A program made the translations under genes and the position numbers. From Streptomyces actinomycinicus (GTDB lineage Bacteria > Actinomycetota > Actinomycetes > Streptomycetales > Streptomycetaceae): DNA of 64,000 nucleotides. This document shows, piece by piece, positions 1-9,700 of the stretch (position 1 is its first letter; each line of letters starts with the position of its first letter). The notes below the pieces were generated by a model. The model was not told the DNA's origin. It saw only the letters and a list, made by a program, of their open reading frames with translations, and made no database searches. Location: positions 124,001 to 188,000 of the forward strand of contig NZ_JAERRK010000014.1 of assembly GCF_016741775.1 (NCBI RefSeq), given 5' to 3'.

Positions 1-778
1 TCGCGACGGTGGCACGCATCTTGAAGGTGCCGCGGCCCGTCGCGTACGCGTCCCGGATGCCGTCCAGGCCGACGATCCGGCCGCCCGTGGGCAGGTCCGG
101 GCCGGGGACGTGCTTCATCAGCGCGTCCAGGTCGGCGTTCGGGTACCGGATCAGGTGGCGGGCGGCGGCGATGACCTCCCGCAGGTTGTGCGGCGGCATG
201 TTCGTCGCCATGCCGACCGCGATGCCCGAGGAGCCGTTGACCAGCAGGTTCGGGAAGGCGGCCGGCAGCGCCACCGGCTCCCGCTCCTGACCGTCGTAGT
301 TCGGCGTGAAATCGACCGTGTCCTCGTCGATCGACTCGGTCATCAGGCTCGTCGCCTCGGCCTGGCGGCACTCGGTGTACCGCATGGCGGCCGGCGGGTC
401 GTCGTTGCCCAGCGAGCCGAAGTTGCCGTGGCCGTCGACCAGCGGCACGCGCATGGAGAACGGCTGCGCCATGCGCACCAGGGCGTCGTAGATGGACGCG
501 TCGCCGTGCGGGTGCAGCTTGCCCATGACCTCGCCGACGACACGCGCGCACTTCACGTAACCGCGTTCGGGGCGCAGGCCCATCTCGTTCATCTGGTAGA
601 CGATCCGGCGGTGCACCGGCTTGAGGCCGTCGCGGGCGTCCGGCAGGGCGCGCGAGTAGATGACCGAGTACGCGTACTCGAGGTAGGAGCCACGCATCTC
701 GTCCACGACGTCGATGTCGAGGATCCTCTCCTCGAACGAATCGTCGGGCGGCGGGGTCTTCGTGCTGCGGCGGGCCAT
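1..778 (-). CDS. parC: DNA topoisomerase IV subunit A, N-terminal part (cut by window edge)
   Basis: Type IIA topoisomerase breakage-reunion subunit. With ParE it decatenates daughter chromosomes. The frame is open from the ATG at 778 to the left edge (259 codons). The N-terminus reads MARRSTKTPPPDDSFEERIL and is followed by the family motifs DGLKPVHRR, GDASIYDA and AAMRYTECR. The last holds the DNA-linking tyrosine, residue 134, codon 377-379. A GGAGGAG ribosome site lies about 10 bases upstream. The short N-terminus and GyrA-like body fit the second type II enzyme of Streptomyces (ParC) rather than GyrA. The assignment rests on similarity remembered from the family; the C-terminal beta-pinwheel that would separate the two is outside the window. 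Confidence 0.9.
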   Translation of the reverse strand, partial: MARRSTKTPPPDDSFEERILDIDVVDEMRGSYLEYAYSVIYSRALPDARDGLKPVHRRIVYQMNEMGLRPERGYVKCARVVGEVMGKLHPHGDASIYDALVRMAQPFSMRVPLVDGHGNFGSLGNDDPPAAMRYTECRQAEATSLMTESIDEDTVDFTPNYDGQEREPVALPAAFPNLLVNGSSGIAVGMATNMPPHNLREVIAAARHLIRYPNADLDALMKHVPGPDLPTGGRIVGLDGIRDAYATGRGTFKMRATVA

Positions 779-1096
779 CGCTGCCGGCTCCTCCTGATCT
801 GGTCGCTCACCGCGGGGGCGCGCACCCTCCGGCTCGCTCTTGCTGAAGCGATTGACTGATCTGACGCGGACCATTGTGGACCGGGGCACTGACAGCCCCG
901 GCCACGACCCGGCCTCCGGCGGCCCGGCCGGTACCCGGCGGCCGCCCCGAGACGGGTCGGACGCAGGCTACGCGATCCGCTGTGGGCGTACGTCCCGCGG
1001 GAACTTCGACGAGGCCTCGCACGCTTTGCATACAGTGGCAGGAACGGCAGGAAAACCGCGGTTTCGACGACCGCCTCCGCTCGCGAAGGGACGTAC
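779..1096. other. intergenic region between divergent parC and the M16 peptidase gene
   Basis: 318 bases between two genes that point away from each other, so it must hold both promoters. I see no protein-like frame with a ribosome site. TACAGT at 1030-1035 could be a -10 element for the rightward gene, but no convincing -35 sits 16-18 bases before it. Confidence 0.5.
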
Positions 1097-2491
1097 ATGC
1101 CCATGGGTCACACGACCACAGCCGAGGCAGGCTCCGGGGGCCTGACAGCGACCGAGCACCGCCTGGCCAACGGTCTGCGCGTGGTGCTCTCCGAGGACCA
1201 CCTGACCCCGGTGGCGGCGGTCTGCCTCTGGTACGACGTCGGTTCCCGGCACGAAGTCAAGGGGCGTACCGGGCTGGCTCACCTTTTCGAGCACTTGATG
1301 TTCCAGGGGTCGGGTCAGGTCAAGGGCAACGGCCACTTCGAACTGGTGCAGGGCGCCGGCGGCTCGCTCAACGGCACCACCAGCTTCGAGCGCACCAACT
1401 ACTTCGAGACCATGCCCGCGCACCAGCTGGAGCTGGCCCTCTGGCTGGAGGCCGACCGCATGGGCTCCCTGCTGGCCGCCCTGGACGACGAGTCCATGGA
1501 GAACCAGCGGGACGTCGTCAAGAACGAGCGCCGCCAGCGCTACGACAACGTGCCCTACGGCACCGCCTTCGAGAAGCTGACCGCCCTCTCGTACCCGGAG
1601 GGCCACCCCTACCACCACACGCCGATCGGCTCGATGGCGGACCTGGACGCGGCCACCCTGGAGGACGCCCGCCAGTTCTTCCGCACCTACTACGCGCCGA
1701 ACAACGCGGTGCTCTCCGTGGTCGGCGACATCGACCCGCAGCAGACCCTCGCCTGGATCGAGAAGTACTTCGGCTCCATCCCGTCCCACGACGGCAAGCC
1801 CGAGCCCCGCGACGGCTCCCTGCCGCAGACCATCGGCGAGCAGCTGCGCGAGGTCGTCGTGGAGGAGGTCCCGGCACGTGCCCTGATGGCTGCCTACCGG
1901 CTCCCGCACGACGGCACGCGCGAGGCGGACGCGGCCGATCTCGCCCTGACCGTCCTCGGCGGAGGCGAGTCCTCCCGGCTGTACAACCGGCTGGTGCGCC
2001 GCGACCGTACGGCCGTCGCGGCCGGCTTCGGCCTGCTGCGCCTGGCCGGCGCGCCCTCGATGGGCTGGCTGGACGTGAAGACCTCCGGCGACGTCGAGGT
2101 GCCCGTCATCGAGGCCGCCATCGACGAGGAGCTGGCCCGGTTCGCCGCGGAGGGCCCCACGCCCGAGGAGATGGAGCGCGCCCAGGCGCAGCTGGAGCGC
2201 GAGTGGCTGGACCGGCTCGGCACGGTCGCCGGCCGCGCCGACGAACTCTGCCGGTACGCCGTCCTGTTCGGCGACCCGCAGCTCGCCCTCACCGCCGTCA
2301 AGCGCGTCCTGGAGGTGACCCCCGCGGAGGTCCAGGAGGTCGCCAAGGCCCGCCTGCGGCCCGACAACCGCGCGGTCCTCGTCTACGAGCCGAAGTCCCC
2401 GCAGGACGTCGAGGACGCGGACGTGCCCGAGGACCCGGAGCAGGAAGCGACCGTAGAGGCCGGCAACGAGAACGAGGAGACGGCCAAGTGA
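1097..2491 (+). CDS. M16 family zinc metallopeptidase, catalytic subunit
   Basis: Pitrilysin/MPP-type peptidase of 464 residues. The inverted zinc motif HLFEH is at residues 62-66, and the third ligand is expected in ENQRDVVKNE about 75 residues later, so the active site looks complete. The usual M16 two-repeat architecture (active N-half, inactive C-half) fits the length. ATG at 1097 follows an AAGGGAC site; an ATG two codons later is an alternative. Its stop overlaps the GTG of the next gene by four bases, so the two are translationally coupled and probably form a heterodimer like mitochondrial processing peptidase. No signal peptide is seen, so a cytoplasmic role is likely. The substrate is unknown. 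Confidence 0.9.
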   Translation: MPMGHTTTAEAGSGGLTATEHRLANGLRVVLSEDHLTPVAAVCLWYDVGSRHEVKGRTGLAHLFEHLMFQGSGQVKGNGHFELVQGAGGSLNGTTSFERTNYFETMPAHQLELALWLEADRMGSLLAALDDESMENQRDVVKNERRQRYDNVPYGTAFEKLTALSYPEGHPYHHTPIGSMADLDAATLEDARQFFRTYYAPNNAVLSVVGDIDPQQTLAWIEKYFGSIPSHDGKPEPRDGSLPQTIGEQLREVVVEEVPARALMAAYRLPHDGTREADAADLALTVLGGGESSRLYNRLVRRDRTAVAAGFGLLRLAGAPSMGWLDVKTSGDVEVPVIEAAIDEELARFAAEGPTPEEMERAQAQLEREWLDRLGTVAGRADELCRYAVLFGDPQLALTAVKRVLEVTPAEVQEVAKARLRPDNRAVLVYEPKSPQDVEDADVPEDPEQEATVEAGNENEETAK

Positions 2492-3876
2492 CCCAGCTCG
2501 CCACCATGGACTTCCACCCCCAGCCGCGGCCCGGCGAGGCCAAGCCCTGGGCGTTCCCCGCCCCCGAGCGCGGCACGCTCGACAACGGTCTGACCGTGCT
2601 GCGCTGCCACCGCCCCGGCCAGCAGGTCGTCGCCGTGGAGGTGCTGCTGGACGCGCCGCTGGACGCCGAGCCGGCCGGCCTGGACGGCGTCGCCACGATC
2701 ATGGCGCGGGCCTTCTCGGAGGGCACCGACCGGCACTCGGCCGAGGAGTACGCCGCCGAGCTGGAGCGCGCGGGCGCCACGCTCGACGCGCACGCCGACC
2801 ACCCCGGAGTCCGGATCAGCCTGGAGGTCCCGGCCTCCCGCCTGGCCAAGGGCCTCGGCCTGCTCGCCGACGCCCTGCGGGCCCCCGCCTTCGCCGAGAG
2901 CGAGGTCGAGCGGCTGGTCCGCAACCGCCTCGACGAGATCCCGCACGAGCTGGCCAACCCCTCCCGCCGCGCCGGCAAGGAACTCTCCAAGGAGCTGTTC
3001 CCGGCGACCTCGCGCATGTCCCGCCCGCGCCAGGGCACCGAGGAGACGGTCGAGAAGATCGACGCCGCGGCCGTGCGCGCCTTCTACGACCGTCATGTGC
3101 GGCCCGCCACGGCCACCCTGGTCGTGGTCGGAGACCTGACCGGCACCGACCTGGACGCGCTGCTCGGTGACACGCTGGGCGCCTGGACCGGCACCCCGGG
3201 CGAGCCCCGGCCCGTGCCGCCGGTGACGGCGGACGACACCGGACGCGTGGTCATCGTGGACCGGCCCGGTGCCGTCCAGACACAGCTGCTCATCGGCCGG
3301 ATCGGCGCCGACCGGCACGACCGGGTGTGGCCCGCGCAGGTGCTCGGCACGTACTGCCTCGGCGGCACCCTCACCTCCCGCCTGGACCGGGTCCTGCGCG
3401 AGGAGAAGGGCTACACCTACGGCGTGCGCGCCTTCGGGCAGGTCCTCCGCTCGGCGCCGGACGGCACCGGCGCGGCGATGCTCGCCATCAGCGGCTCCGT
3501 GGACACGCCGAACACCGGTCCCGCGCTGGAGGACCTGTGGAAGGTGCTGCGCACCCTCGCGGCGGAGGGCCTGACCGACGCCGAGCGGGACGTCGCCGTG
3601 CAGAACCTCGTCGGTGTGGCGCCGCTGAAGTACGAGACCGCGGCGGCCGTCGCGGGCACGCTGGCCGACCAGGTCGAGCAGCACCTGCCCGACGACTTCC
3701 AGGCGACGCTGTACCGGCAGCTGGCCGCCACGGGCACGGTGGAGGCCACCGCGGCCGCGGTGAACGCCTTCCCGGTGGACCGCCTGGTGACCGTCCTCGT
3801 CGGCGACGCGTCCGCGATCAAGGCGCCGGTCGAGGCGCTGGGCATCGGCGAAGTCACCGTCGTCGCCGCGGAGTAG
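2488..3876 (+). CDS. M16 family protein, non-catalytic partner
   Basis: 462 residues. It has the M16 fold but lacks HxxEH: the corresponding place reads MARAFSEGTD. It keeps the C-terminal-domain arginine/tyrosine signature, seen as RLDRVLREEKGYTYGV, which in the family helps bind substrate. It starts at a GTG overlapping the stop of the upstream zinc peptidase (GTGA), so the pair is co-translated and likely assembles 1:1. The same reading frame is open upstream to 874 but only as a shadow of the first gene. Family knowledge (bacterial M16B pairs, alpha/beta MPP) supports a regulatory or substrate-holding role; this is inferred. Confidence 0.88.
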   Translation: MTQLATMDFHPQPRPGEAKPWAFPAPERGTLDNGLTVLRCHRPGQQVVAVEVLLDAPLDAEPAGLDGVATIMARAFSEGTDRHSAEEYAAELERAGATLDAHADHPGVRISLEVPASRLAKGLGLLADALRAPAFAESEVERLVRNRLDEIPHELANPSRRAGKELSKELFPATSRMSRPRQGTEETVEKIDAAAVRAFYDRHVRPATATLVVVGDLTGTDLDALLGDTLGAWTGTPGEPRPVPPVTADDTGRVVIVDRPGAVQTQLLIGRIGADRHDRVWPAQVLGTYCLGGTLTSRLDRVLREEKGYTYGVRAFGQVLRSAPDGTGAAMLAISGSVDTPNTGPALEDLWKVLRTLAAEGLTDAERDVAVQNLVGVAPLKYETAAAVAGTLADQVEQHLPDDFQATLYRQLAATGTVEATAAAVNAFPVDRLVTVLVGDASAIKAPVEALGIGEVTVVAAE

Positions 3877-3888
3877 CGGCACACGCGC

Positions 3889-3930
3889 GCGTGGGGCCCT
3901 GACGACCTACGGGTCGTCAGGGCCCCACGC
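3889..3930 (+). terminator. strong hairpin after the M16 pair
   Basis: Perfect 19-bp stem with a TACG loop, starting 13 bases after the stop codon. There is no long U tract, which is usual for Streptomyces. It should end the M16 operon. Confidence 0.85.
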
Positions 3931-4096
3931 GGTTCCACTCGCCTTTCCAGATGCCCGTTTTGAGGCGGAGGTTGCCTGTCTGCCCTGTGGGATGCGCTAC
4001 AAAACAGCGGATCCGTTTGAGGATTGAAAGCAGGCTTCCGTAGCGTCGTCGGGGCTGTTCGTCAGGCAGTGCGCCGCACCCGCGGCACCGGACAGT

Positions 4097-4250
4097 CATC
4101 GCCGAGTCCCCGTACGGCGCGAGCCAGGGGAGCCGGGGACCCATCGTCCCTGGGGTGAATCGGGCGCCCGCGCGCGAGCGAAGGGGGCCCGTAGGAGACC
4201 TTCCTGCTCCGAACCCGTCAGCTAACCCGGTAGGCGAGAAGGAAGGAAAG
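4097..4250 (+). promoter_or_regulatory. c-di-AMP riboswitch (ydaO-yuaA type) in the M23 peptidase leader
   Basis: The leader carries the conserved blocks of the ydaO class in order: GAGCCAGGGGAGCCGGGGA near 4121, GGGGTGAATC near 4152, ACCTTCCTGCTCCGAACCCG near 4198, and CAGCTAACCCGGTAGGCGAG near 4219, followed by GAAGGAAGG just before the ribosome site. In Streptomyces this class sits upstream of cell-wall hydrolase genes and is an OFF switch when c-di-AMP binds; that is family knowledge. The peptidase start at 4264 lies right after the aptamer. Ends are approximate because I placed them by eye. Confidence 0.88.
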
Positions 4251-4263
4251 GACCAGCCACTTC

Positions 4264-5019
4264 ATGGCGTTCATGTGCGCCACCGGGAAGCACCGCAAGC
4301 CCGGCCGGGTCAAGCGCACCACCGCTCAGGCGGCCGGTATCGCGGCCCTCACGACCACCGGTGTCGTCGGCACCCTCGCCGCCTCCCCGGCGCTCGCCGC
4401 CGAGAGCCCCGCGGAGCAGACCGGCCTCACTCCGGTCCTCACCGTGAGCGACGACGTCGCCGACCGCATCGACGCGCAGGCCGCCGCCCAGCAGCAGGCC
4501 GCCGACCAGAAGGCGGCCGAGGAGGCCGCGGCGAAGGCGGCCGCCAAGCGGGCCCAGGAGATGCGCGAGGCCAAGGCCCGTGCCGCCCGTGAGGCCGAGC
4601 GCAAGCGGCTGAACGCCTTCACCGCGCCCATCGCGCACTCCTACGTCTCCACGGCCTACCAGGCCAGCAGCTCCCTGTGGTCCTCCGGCTCGCACACCGG
4701 CATCGACTTCCACGCGGCCAGCGGCACGACCGTCCACGCGGTCGGCTCCGGCACGGTCGTCTCCGCCGGCTGGGGCGGCGCCTACGGCAACCAGGTCGTG
4801 ATCCGCATGGCCGACGGCATGTACACCCAGTACGGCCACCTGTCGTCCATCGGGGTCACGGTGGGCCAGAAGGTCCTCCCGGGCCAGCAGATCGGCCTGT
4901 CCGGCGCGACCGGCAACGTCACCGGCCCGCATCTCCACTTCGAGGCCCGTACGACCCCCGAGTACGGTTCCGACGTCGACCCCCTGGCCTACCTCCGCAA
5001 GCACGGCGTGCAGATCTGA
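4264..5019 (+). CDS. secreted M23 (LytM-type) peptidoglycan endopeptidase
   Basis: 251 residues. It has a basic N-terminus, a hydrophobic stretch and an ALAAES cleavage region (about residue 45), then an Ala/Glu/Lys-rich coiled segment (about 75-120) and a C-terminal M23 domain. The zinc ligands are visible as HTGID (H144, D148) and HLHF (H223, H225). It should cleave peptide cross-links in the wall. GGAAAGGACC precedes the ATG. An upstream ydaO-type riboswitch suggests control by c-di-AMP, tying wall cleavage to turgor and dormancy signalling as for resuscitation-promoting factors in this genus. The M16 pair upstream is separated by a strong terminator. Confidence 0.9.
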   Translation: MAFMCATGKHRKPGRVKRTTAQAAGIAALTTTGVVGTLAASPALAAESPAEQTGLTPVLTVSDDVADRIDAQAAAQQQAADQKAAEEAAAKAAAKRAQEMREAKARAAREAERKRLNAFTAPIAHSYVSTAYQASSSLWSSGSHTGIDFHAASGTTVHAVGSGTVVSAGWGGAYGNQVVIRMADGMYTQYGHLSSIGVTVGQKVLPGQQIGLSGATGNVTGPHLHFEARTTPEYGSDVDPLAYLRKHGVQI

Positions 5020-5039
5020 CGCCCAGCGCGGTCGTCCGA

Positions 5040-5066
5040 AGCCCCGGCTCACACCGAGCCGGGGCT
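5040..5066 (+). terminator. terminator after the M23 gene
   Basis: 11-bp perfect GC stem with a 5-base loop, followed by a short T-rich run (TTTCGTGTTCT). Confidence 0.85.
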
Positions 5067-5218
5067 TTCGTGTTCTGCGTGGTGTTGCGCCGGGAGTGCT
5101 GTCCAAAAACATATCCATGAATCAGGGGCTGCCGTCGGAAATTCCGGCTCATTGCAATAGAGTCACGGAACACGCGTCCATCGTCGACGTTTCACGGGGA
5201 TTAAGGCGGAGGTCGGTC

Positions 5219-5905
5219 ATGCGTATTCCGGCGCACTCGGTGTGCACGGCGATCCGGGACGACATCGTCGCCGGTGTCCACGCGCGCGGGGGCCGGCTCA
5301 CCGAGGAGGTCCTGGCCCGTCGCTACGGCGTCTCGCGCGTCCCCGTCCGCGAGGCCCTGCGCACCCTGGAGGCCGAGGGCTTCGTGGTGACGCGCCGGCA
5401 CGCGGGCGCGTGCGTGGCCGAACCGACCGAGCAGGAGGCCGCCGACCTGCTGGAGATGCGGATGCTGCTGGAGCCGCTGGGGGCCGCCCGGGCGGCCCAG
5501 CGGCGCACCGAGGCCCATCTGAAGGTGCTGCGCGGCCTGGTCCGGCTGGGTCAGGAGCGGGCCCGGAGGGGGCAGAGCGAGGACCTGCGCTCGCTGGGCG
5601 GCTGGTTCCACGAGACGCTCGCGCAGGCCTCCGGAAGCTCCTCGCTGACCTCGGTGCTCACCCAGCTGCGGTACAAGATCGCCTGGATGTACGCGGTGGA
5701 GGCGTCGCCGAGCCCGGTCGAGTCGTGGGTGGAGCACGGGGCGATCGTGGACGCGGTGGCGCGCGGGGACGGCGACCGCGCGCGGGCGCTCACGGCGCTG
5801 CACGCCGAGCGCGCGGCGGGCGCGCACCGGCTTCGGTTCGGCGGCGCCCCGGAACGTGTGAGGACTTCGCAACACGCCGTCAACATGTCGGGCCCGCGGC
5901 ATTAA
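5219..5905 (+). CDS. GntR/FCD family transcriptional regulator
   Basis: 228 residues. The N-terminal winged helix (about residues 5-70) contains the family signature RYGVSRVPVREALRTLEAEG. An all-helical FCD effector domain follows (about 80-220, with LEMRMLLEPLGA and the HETL/EHGAIVDA metal/ligand-binding helices). ATG at 5219 has a GGCGGAGG site 7 bases upstream; earlier in-frame starts lack one. The ligand is unknown. The position next to ptsH matches the S. coelicolor order, but a link to sugar transport is only inference. Confidence 0.88.
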   Translation: MRIPAHSVCTAIRDDIVAGVHARGGRLTEEVLARRYGVSRVPVREALRTLEAEGFVVTRRHAGACVAEPTEQEAADLLEMRMLLEPLGAARAAQRRTEAHLKVLRGLVRLGQERARRGQSEDLRSLGGWFHETLAQASGSSSLTSVLTQLRYKIAWMYAVEASPSPVESWVEHGAIVDAVARGDGDRARALTALHAERAAGAHRLRFGGAPERVRTSQHAVNMSGPRH

Positions 5906-6033
5906 CACGGACACCGTATACAAAGAAGAGGTATTCGGCGGGGCTGTGTTCCGTGCCGCCCCGCATTCCGTCGCGGCCGGAATTCCCGCGGTGTGGCCGG
6001 CATATCCGCGCGAGAAAGCGCGGAATTCCTCGG

Positions 6034-6138
6034 GCGTGCAAAGGTCGAGCGTGCAAAGGTCGAGCGCGCGAAGGCCGGGCATGTAAACGCCGGGCATGTG
6101 AACGCCGGGCGTGTGAACAGCGAGCGTGCGAACAGCGA
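6034..6138. repeat. 15-bp imperfect tandem repeat, 7 copies
   Basis: Seven consecutive 15-base units of the form GCGTGCAAAGGTCGA, drifting to GCATGTGAACGCCGG and GCGTGCGAACAGCGA. Because the period is a multiple of three, every frame gives a five-residue repeat, but no frame has a good start or ribosome site. The repeat occupies the gap between the GntR gene and ptsH. Confidence 0.85.
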
Positions 6139-6201
6139 CCCCGCGAACGGTCAGTGCGCAGGACGCCGAGCGTTTGCGAGGCCGAACGGATGCCGCGGAA
6201 A

Positions 6202-6276
6202 CGGCGTACCCCGACGCGGCGTACCCCGACGCGGCGTACCCCGACGCGGCGTACCCCGACGCGGCGAACCCCGAAA
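6202..6276. repeat. second 15-bp tandem repeat, 4 exact copies plus a degraded fifth
   Basis: Unit CGGCGTACCCCGACG repeated four times without change, then a mutated fifth copy. It has the same period as the repeat 60 bases upstream but an unrelated sequence. It ends just before the ptsH terminator. Confidence 0.9.
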
Positions 6277-6282
6277 CGCCGC

Positions 6283-6312
6283 AGCCGCGTCCGCCCGGGG
6301 GCGGACGCGGCT
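6283..6312 (-). terminator. terminator of ptsH
   Basis: 13-bp perfect stem with a CGGG loop, 24 bases beyond the ptsH stop on the minus strand. Confidence 0.8.
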
Positions 6313-6335
6313 CCGGCGCTCTGTGCGGTGGGCGT

Positions 6336-6617
6336 TCAGACGGTCTCGGGCAGCTCTTCCAGGCCCTCGGCGACCAGCTTGGCCAGCCGGTCGAGGGCGG
6401 CGTCCGCGCCCTCGGCGTCCGAGGCGAGGACGATCTCCTCGCCGCCCTGGGCGCCCAGGCCCAGGACGGCCAGCATGGAGGCCGCGTTGACGGGGTTGCC
6501 CCCGGCCTTGGCGATCGTCACCGGGACGCCTGTGGCCGTGGCGGCTCGGACGAAGATGGAGGCGGGGCGGGCGTGGAGGCCCTCGGCCCAGCCGACGTTG
6601 ACGCGGCGCTCAGCCAT
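6336..6617 (-). CDS. ptsH: HPr phosphocarrier protein of the sugar PTS
   Basis: 93 residues, the usual HPr length plus a few. It passes phosphate from enzyme I to sugar-specific EIIA proteins in the cytoplasm. The phosphorylated histidine is H15 in GLHARPAS, and the serine region reads NPVNAASMLAV (S47). As in other streptomycetes, ptsH stands apart from the genes for enzyme I and the permeases. A hairpin lies just downstream. The assignment is firm from the motifs. Confidence 0.95.
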   Translation of the reverse strand: MAERRVNVGWAEGLHARPASIFVRAATATGVPVTIAKAGGNPVNAASMLAVLGLGAQGGEEIVLASDAEGADAALDRLAKLVAEGLEELPETV

Positions 6618-6796
6618 GTGTTGCTGCCCTTCGGTGTTCAGGGTTGTCTAGACCAGTTTCCCACATTGTGAAGCGTGCCCCGGAGCGGCCCTCCGTCCCC
6701 TCCGGTGCGGCGGCGGACCGCGGCCTCGGTCCGGCTCTCCGGTCCTCCACAGACTGCCTCGCGCCGTTGTCGTACGCGAGCCGTACTCTGGGGCCC

Positions 6797-9700
6797 ATGC
6801 AGACCTCGGCGGACCGGCAGGACCGGCACGAGTACCCCGCCCACTGGGAGGCGGACGTGGTGCTGCGCGACGGGGGCACCGCGCGCATCCGGCCCATCAC
6901 CGTCGATGACGCCGAGCGCCTGGTCAGCTTCTACGAGCAGGTCTCCGACGAGTCGAAGTACTACCGCTTCTTCGCGCCGTACCCCCGGCTCTCCGCCAAG
7001 GACGTCCACCGCTTCACGCACCACGACTTCGTGGACCGGGTGGGACTCGCGGCCACCGTCGGCGGCGAGTTCATCGCCACCGTACGCTACGACCGCATCG
7101 GCACCGACGGCATGCCCGCCTCGGCCCCCGCCGACGAGGCCGAGGTCGCCTTCCTGGTGCAGGACGCCCACCAGGGCCGCGGGGTCGCCTCCGCCCTGCT
7201 GGAGCACGTCGCGGCCGTCGCGCGCGAGCGGGGCATCCGCCGTTTCGCCGCCGAGGTGCTGCCCGCCAACACCAAGATGATCAAGGTGTTCACGGACGCC
7301 GGCTACACGCAGAAGCGCAGCTTCGAGGACGGGGTCGTGCGCCTGGAGTTCGACCTCGAGCCCACCGACCGCTCCGTCGCCGTGCAGCGCGCGCGGGAGC
7401 AGCGCGCCGAGGCCCGCTCGGTACGGCGGCTCCTCGCGCCCGGCTCCGTGGCGGTCATCGGCGTCGGCCGCGCCCCCGGCGGGGTGGGCCGCAGTGTCCT
7501 GGGCAACCTCCGCGAGGCCGGCTACCCGGGCCGGCTGTACGCCGTGAACAAGGCCTTCCCCGAGGACCTCACGGAGGTCGACGGGGTGCCCGCGTACCGC
7601 TCGGTGCGGGACATCGACGGGCATGTGGACCTCGCCGTCGTCGCCGTACCGGCCGGGCAGGCGCCCGCCGTGGTCACCGAGTGCGGCGAGCACGGCGTCC
7701 AGGGGCTTGTCGTGCTCTCCGCCGGATACGCCGAGAGCGGGCCCGAGGGGCGCGAGCGGCAGCGGGCCCTGGTGCAGCACGCGCGCGCGTACGGCATGCG
7801 GATCATCGGCCCGAACGCCTTCGGCGTCATCAACACCGCCCCGGACGTCCGGCTGAACGCCTCGCTCGCCCCCGAGCTGCCCCGGCCGGGCCGCATCGGG
7901 ATGTTCGCCCAGTCCGGCGCCATCGGCATCGCCCTGCTGTCCCGGCTGCACCGGCGCGGGGGCGGGGTCACCGGGGTCACCGGCGTGTCCACCTTCGTCT
8001 CCGCCGGCAACCGCGCGGACGTCTCGGGCAACGACGTCCTGCAGTACTGGTACGACGACCCCGAGACCGACGTCGTCCTCATGTACCTGGAGTCCATCGG
8101 CAACCCCCGCAAGTTCACCCGGCTCGCCCGGCGGACGGCGGCGGCGAAGCCGCTGGTCGTCGTGCAGGGGACCGGGGCGGCGCCGCCGGGCCACGCGGTG
8201 CGCGCCACGCGGCTGCCGCACGAGACCGTCTCCGCGCTGCTCCGGCAGGCCGGGGTGATCCGGGTCGACACGATCACCGAGCTGGTCGACGCGGGGCTGC
8301 TGCTCGCCCGCCAGCCGCTGCCCGCCGGGCCGCGCGTGGCGATCCTCGGCAACTCCGAGTCGCTGGGCGTGCTGACGTACGACCGGTGCCTCGCCGAGGG
8401 ACTGCGGCCGGACCGGCCGCTGGACCTGACGACAGCGGCGACGGCGGACGACTTCCACCGGGCGCTGGCGCGGGCCCTGGCGGACGACACGTGCGACGCG
8501 GTCGTGGTCACCGCGATCCCGGCGATCGGGGAGGGTTCGCCGGGGGACGCGGAGCTGGCCCAGGCGTTGCGGTCGGCGGCGGCTGCCGTGCCGGGCAAGC
8601 CGGTGCTCGTGGTGCACGTGGAGCTCGGGGGGCTCGCCGAGGCGCTGTCGGCCGCGGCGAGTACGGCACCGCAGGCCCTCGGCAAGGCACCCGGCACCGC
8701 GGACGACGCCCGCCCCGTCCAGCCCCCGGCCTCGCCCGCACGGAAGGACCTCGGGCACCCGGAGCAACGACCGCCCACCGCGCCGCCTCACCCGGCACCG
8801 CCCACCGCACGGCCTTGTCCGGCACCCGCGCCGCCCGCCCCGCCGCCTCACCCGGCACCGCCCACCGCACGGCCTTGTCCGGCACCCGCGCCGCCCCTTC
8901 CGCCGGCGCCACCCGGTCCGGCGCCGGCTGCCGACGAGCCGGCCCTGCCCGAAGGCACCCGCCTCATCCCCGCCTATCCCGCCGCCGAGCGGGCCGTACG
9001 GGCCCTCGCCGAAGCCGTCAGGTACGCGCAGTGGCGGCGGGAGGCCGCCGACCCCGGGAAGGTGCCGGAGTACGAAGACATCGACGAGAAGGGGGCCGCC
9101 CGGCTCATCGAGGGGCTGCTGGAGCGCGAGGAGGGACTCACGATCTCCGACGCGGAGACCTGCGAACTGCTCGGCCGGTACGGCATCGCGGTGCGCCGCG
9201 CCCTGCCCGCGCCCACCCCGGACGACGCCGCCGAGGCCGCCCACGCCCTCGGCTACCCGGTCGCCCTCAAGGCCACCGCCCCGCACCTCAGGCACCGCGC
9301 CGACCTGGGCGGCGTACGCCTGGACCTCGCGGACGAGGAGCAACTGCGCAGGGCGTACGCCGAGTTGACCGAGCTGTTCGGAAAGCCGGAGGAGCTGCGC
9401 CCGGTGGTGCAGGGGATGGCCCCGCGCGGAGTCGACACCGTCGTGCGCGCCGTGATCGACCCGGCCGCGGGTGCCGTGCTGTCCTTCGGGCTCGCCGGAG
9501 CCGCGTCGCAGCTGCTCGGGGACATGTCCCACCGGCTGGTCCCCGTCACCGACCGGGAGGCGACCTCGCTCGTGCGGTCGATCCGCACGGCACCGCTGCT
9601 GTTCGGCTGGCGCGGCTCCACGCCCGTCGACACCCCCGCGCTGGAGGAGTTGCTGCTGCGGGTGTCCCGGCTGGTGGACGACCACCCGGAAGTGGTCGCG

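Noticed and set aside
874..2487. Upstream extension of the second M16 frame
   Set aside because: The extension overlaps the real catalytic M16 gene in another frame and encodes Arg/Gly-rich noise; the GTGA overlap at 2488 is the natural start.
5993..6490. Plus-strand frame encoding five-residue repeats
   Set aside because: Produced by the 15-bp arrays; no ribosome site, and it runs into ptsH antisense.
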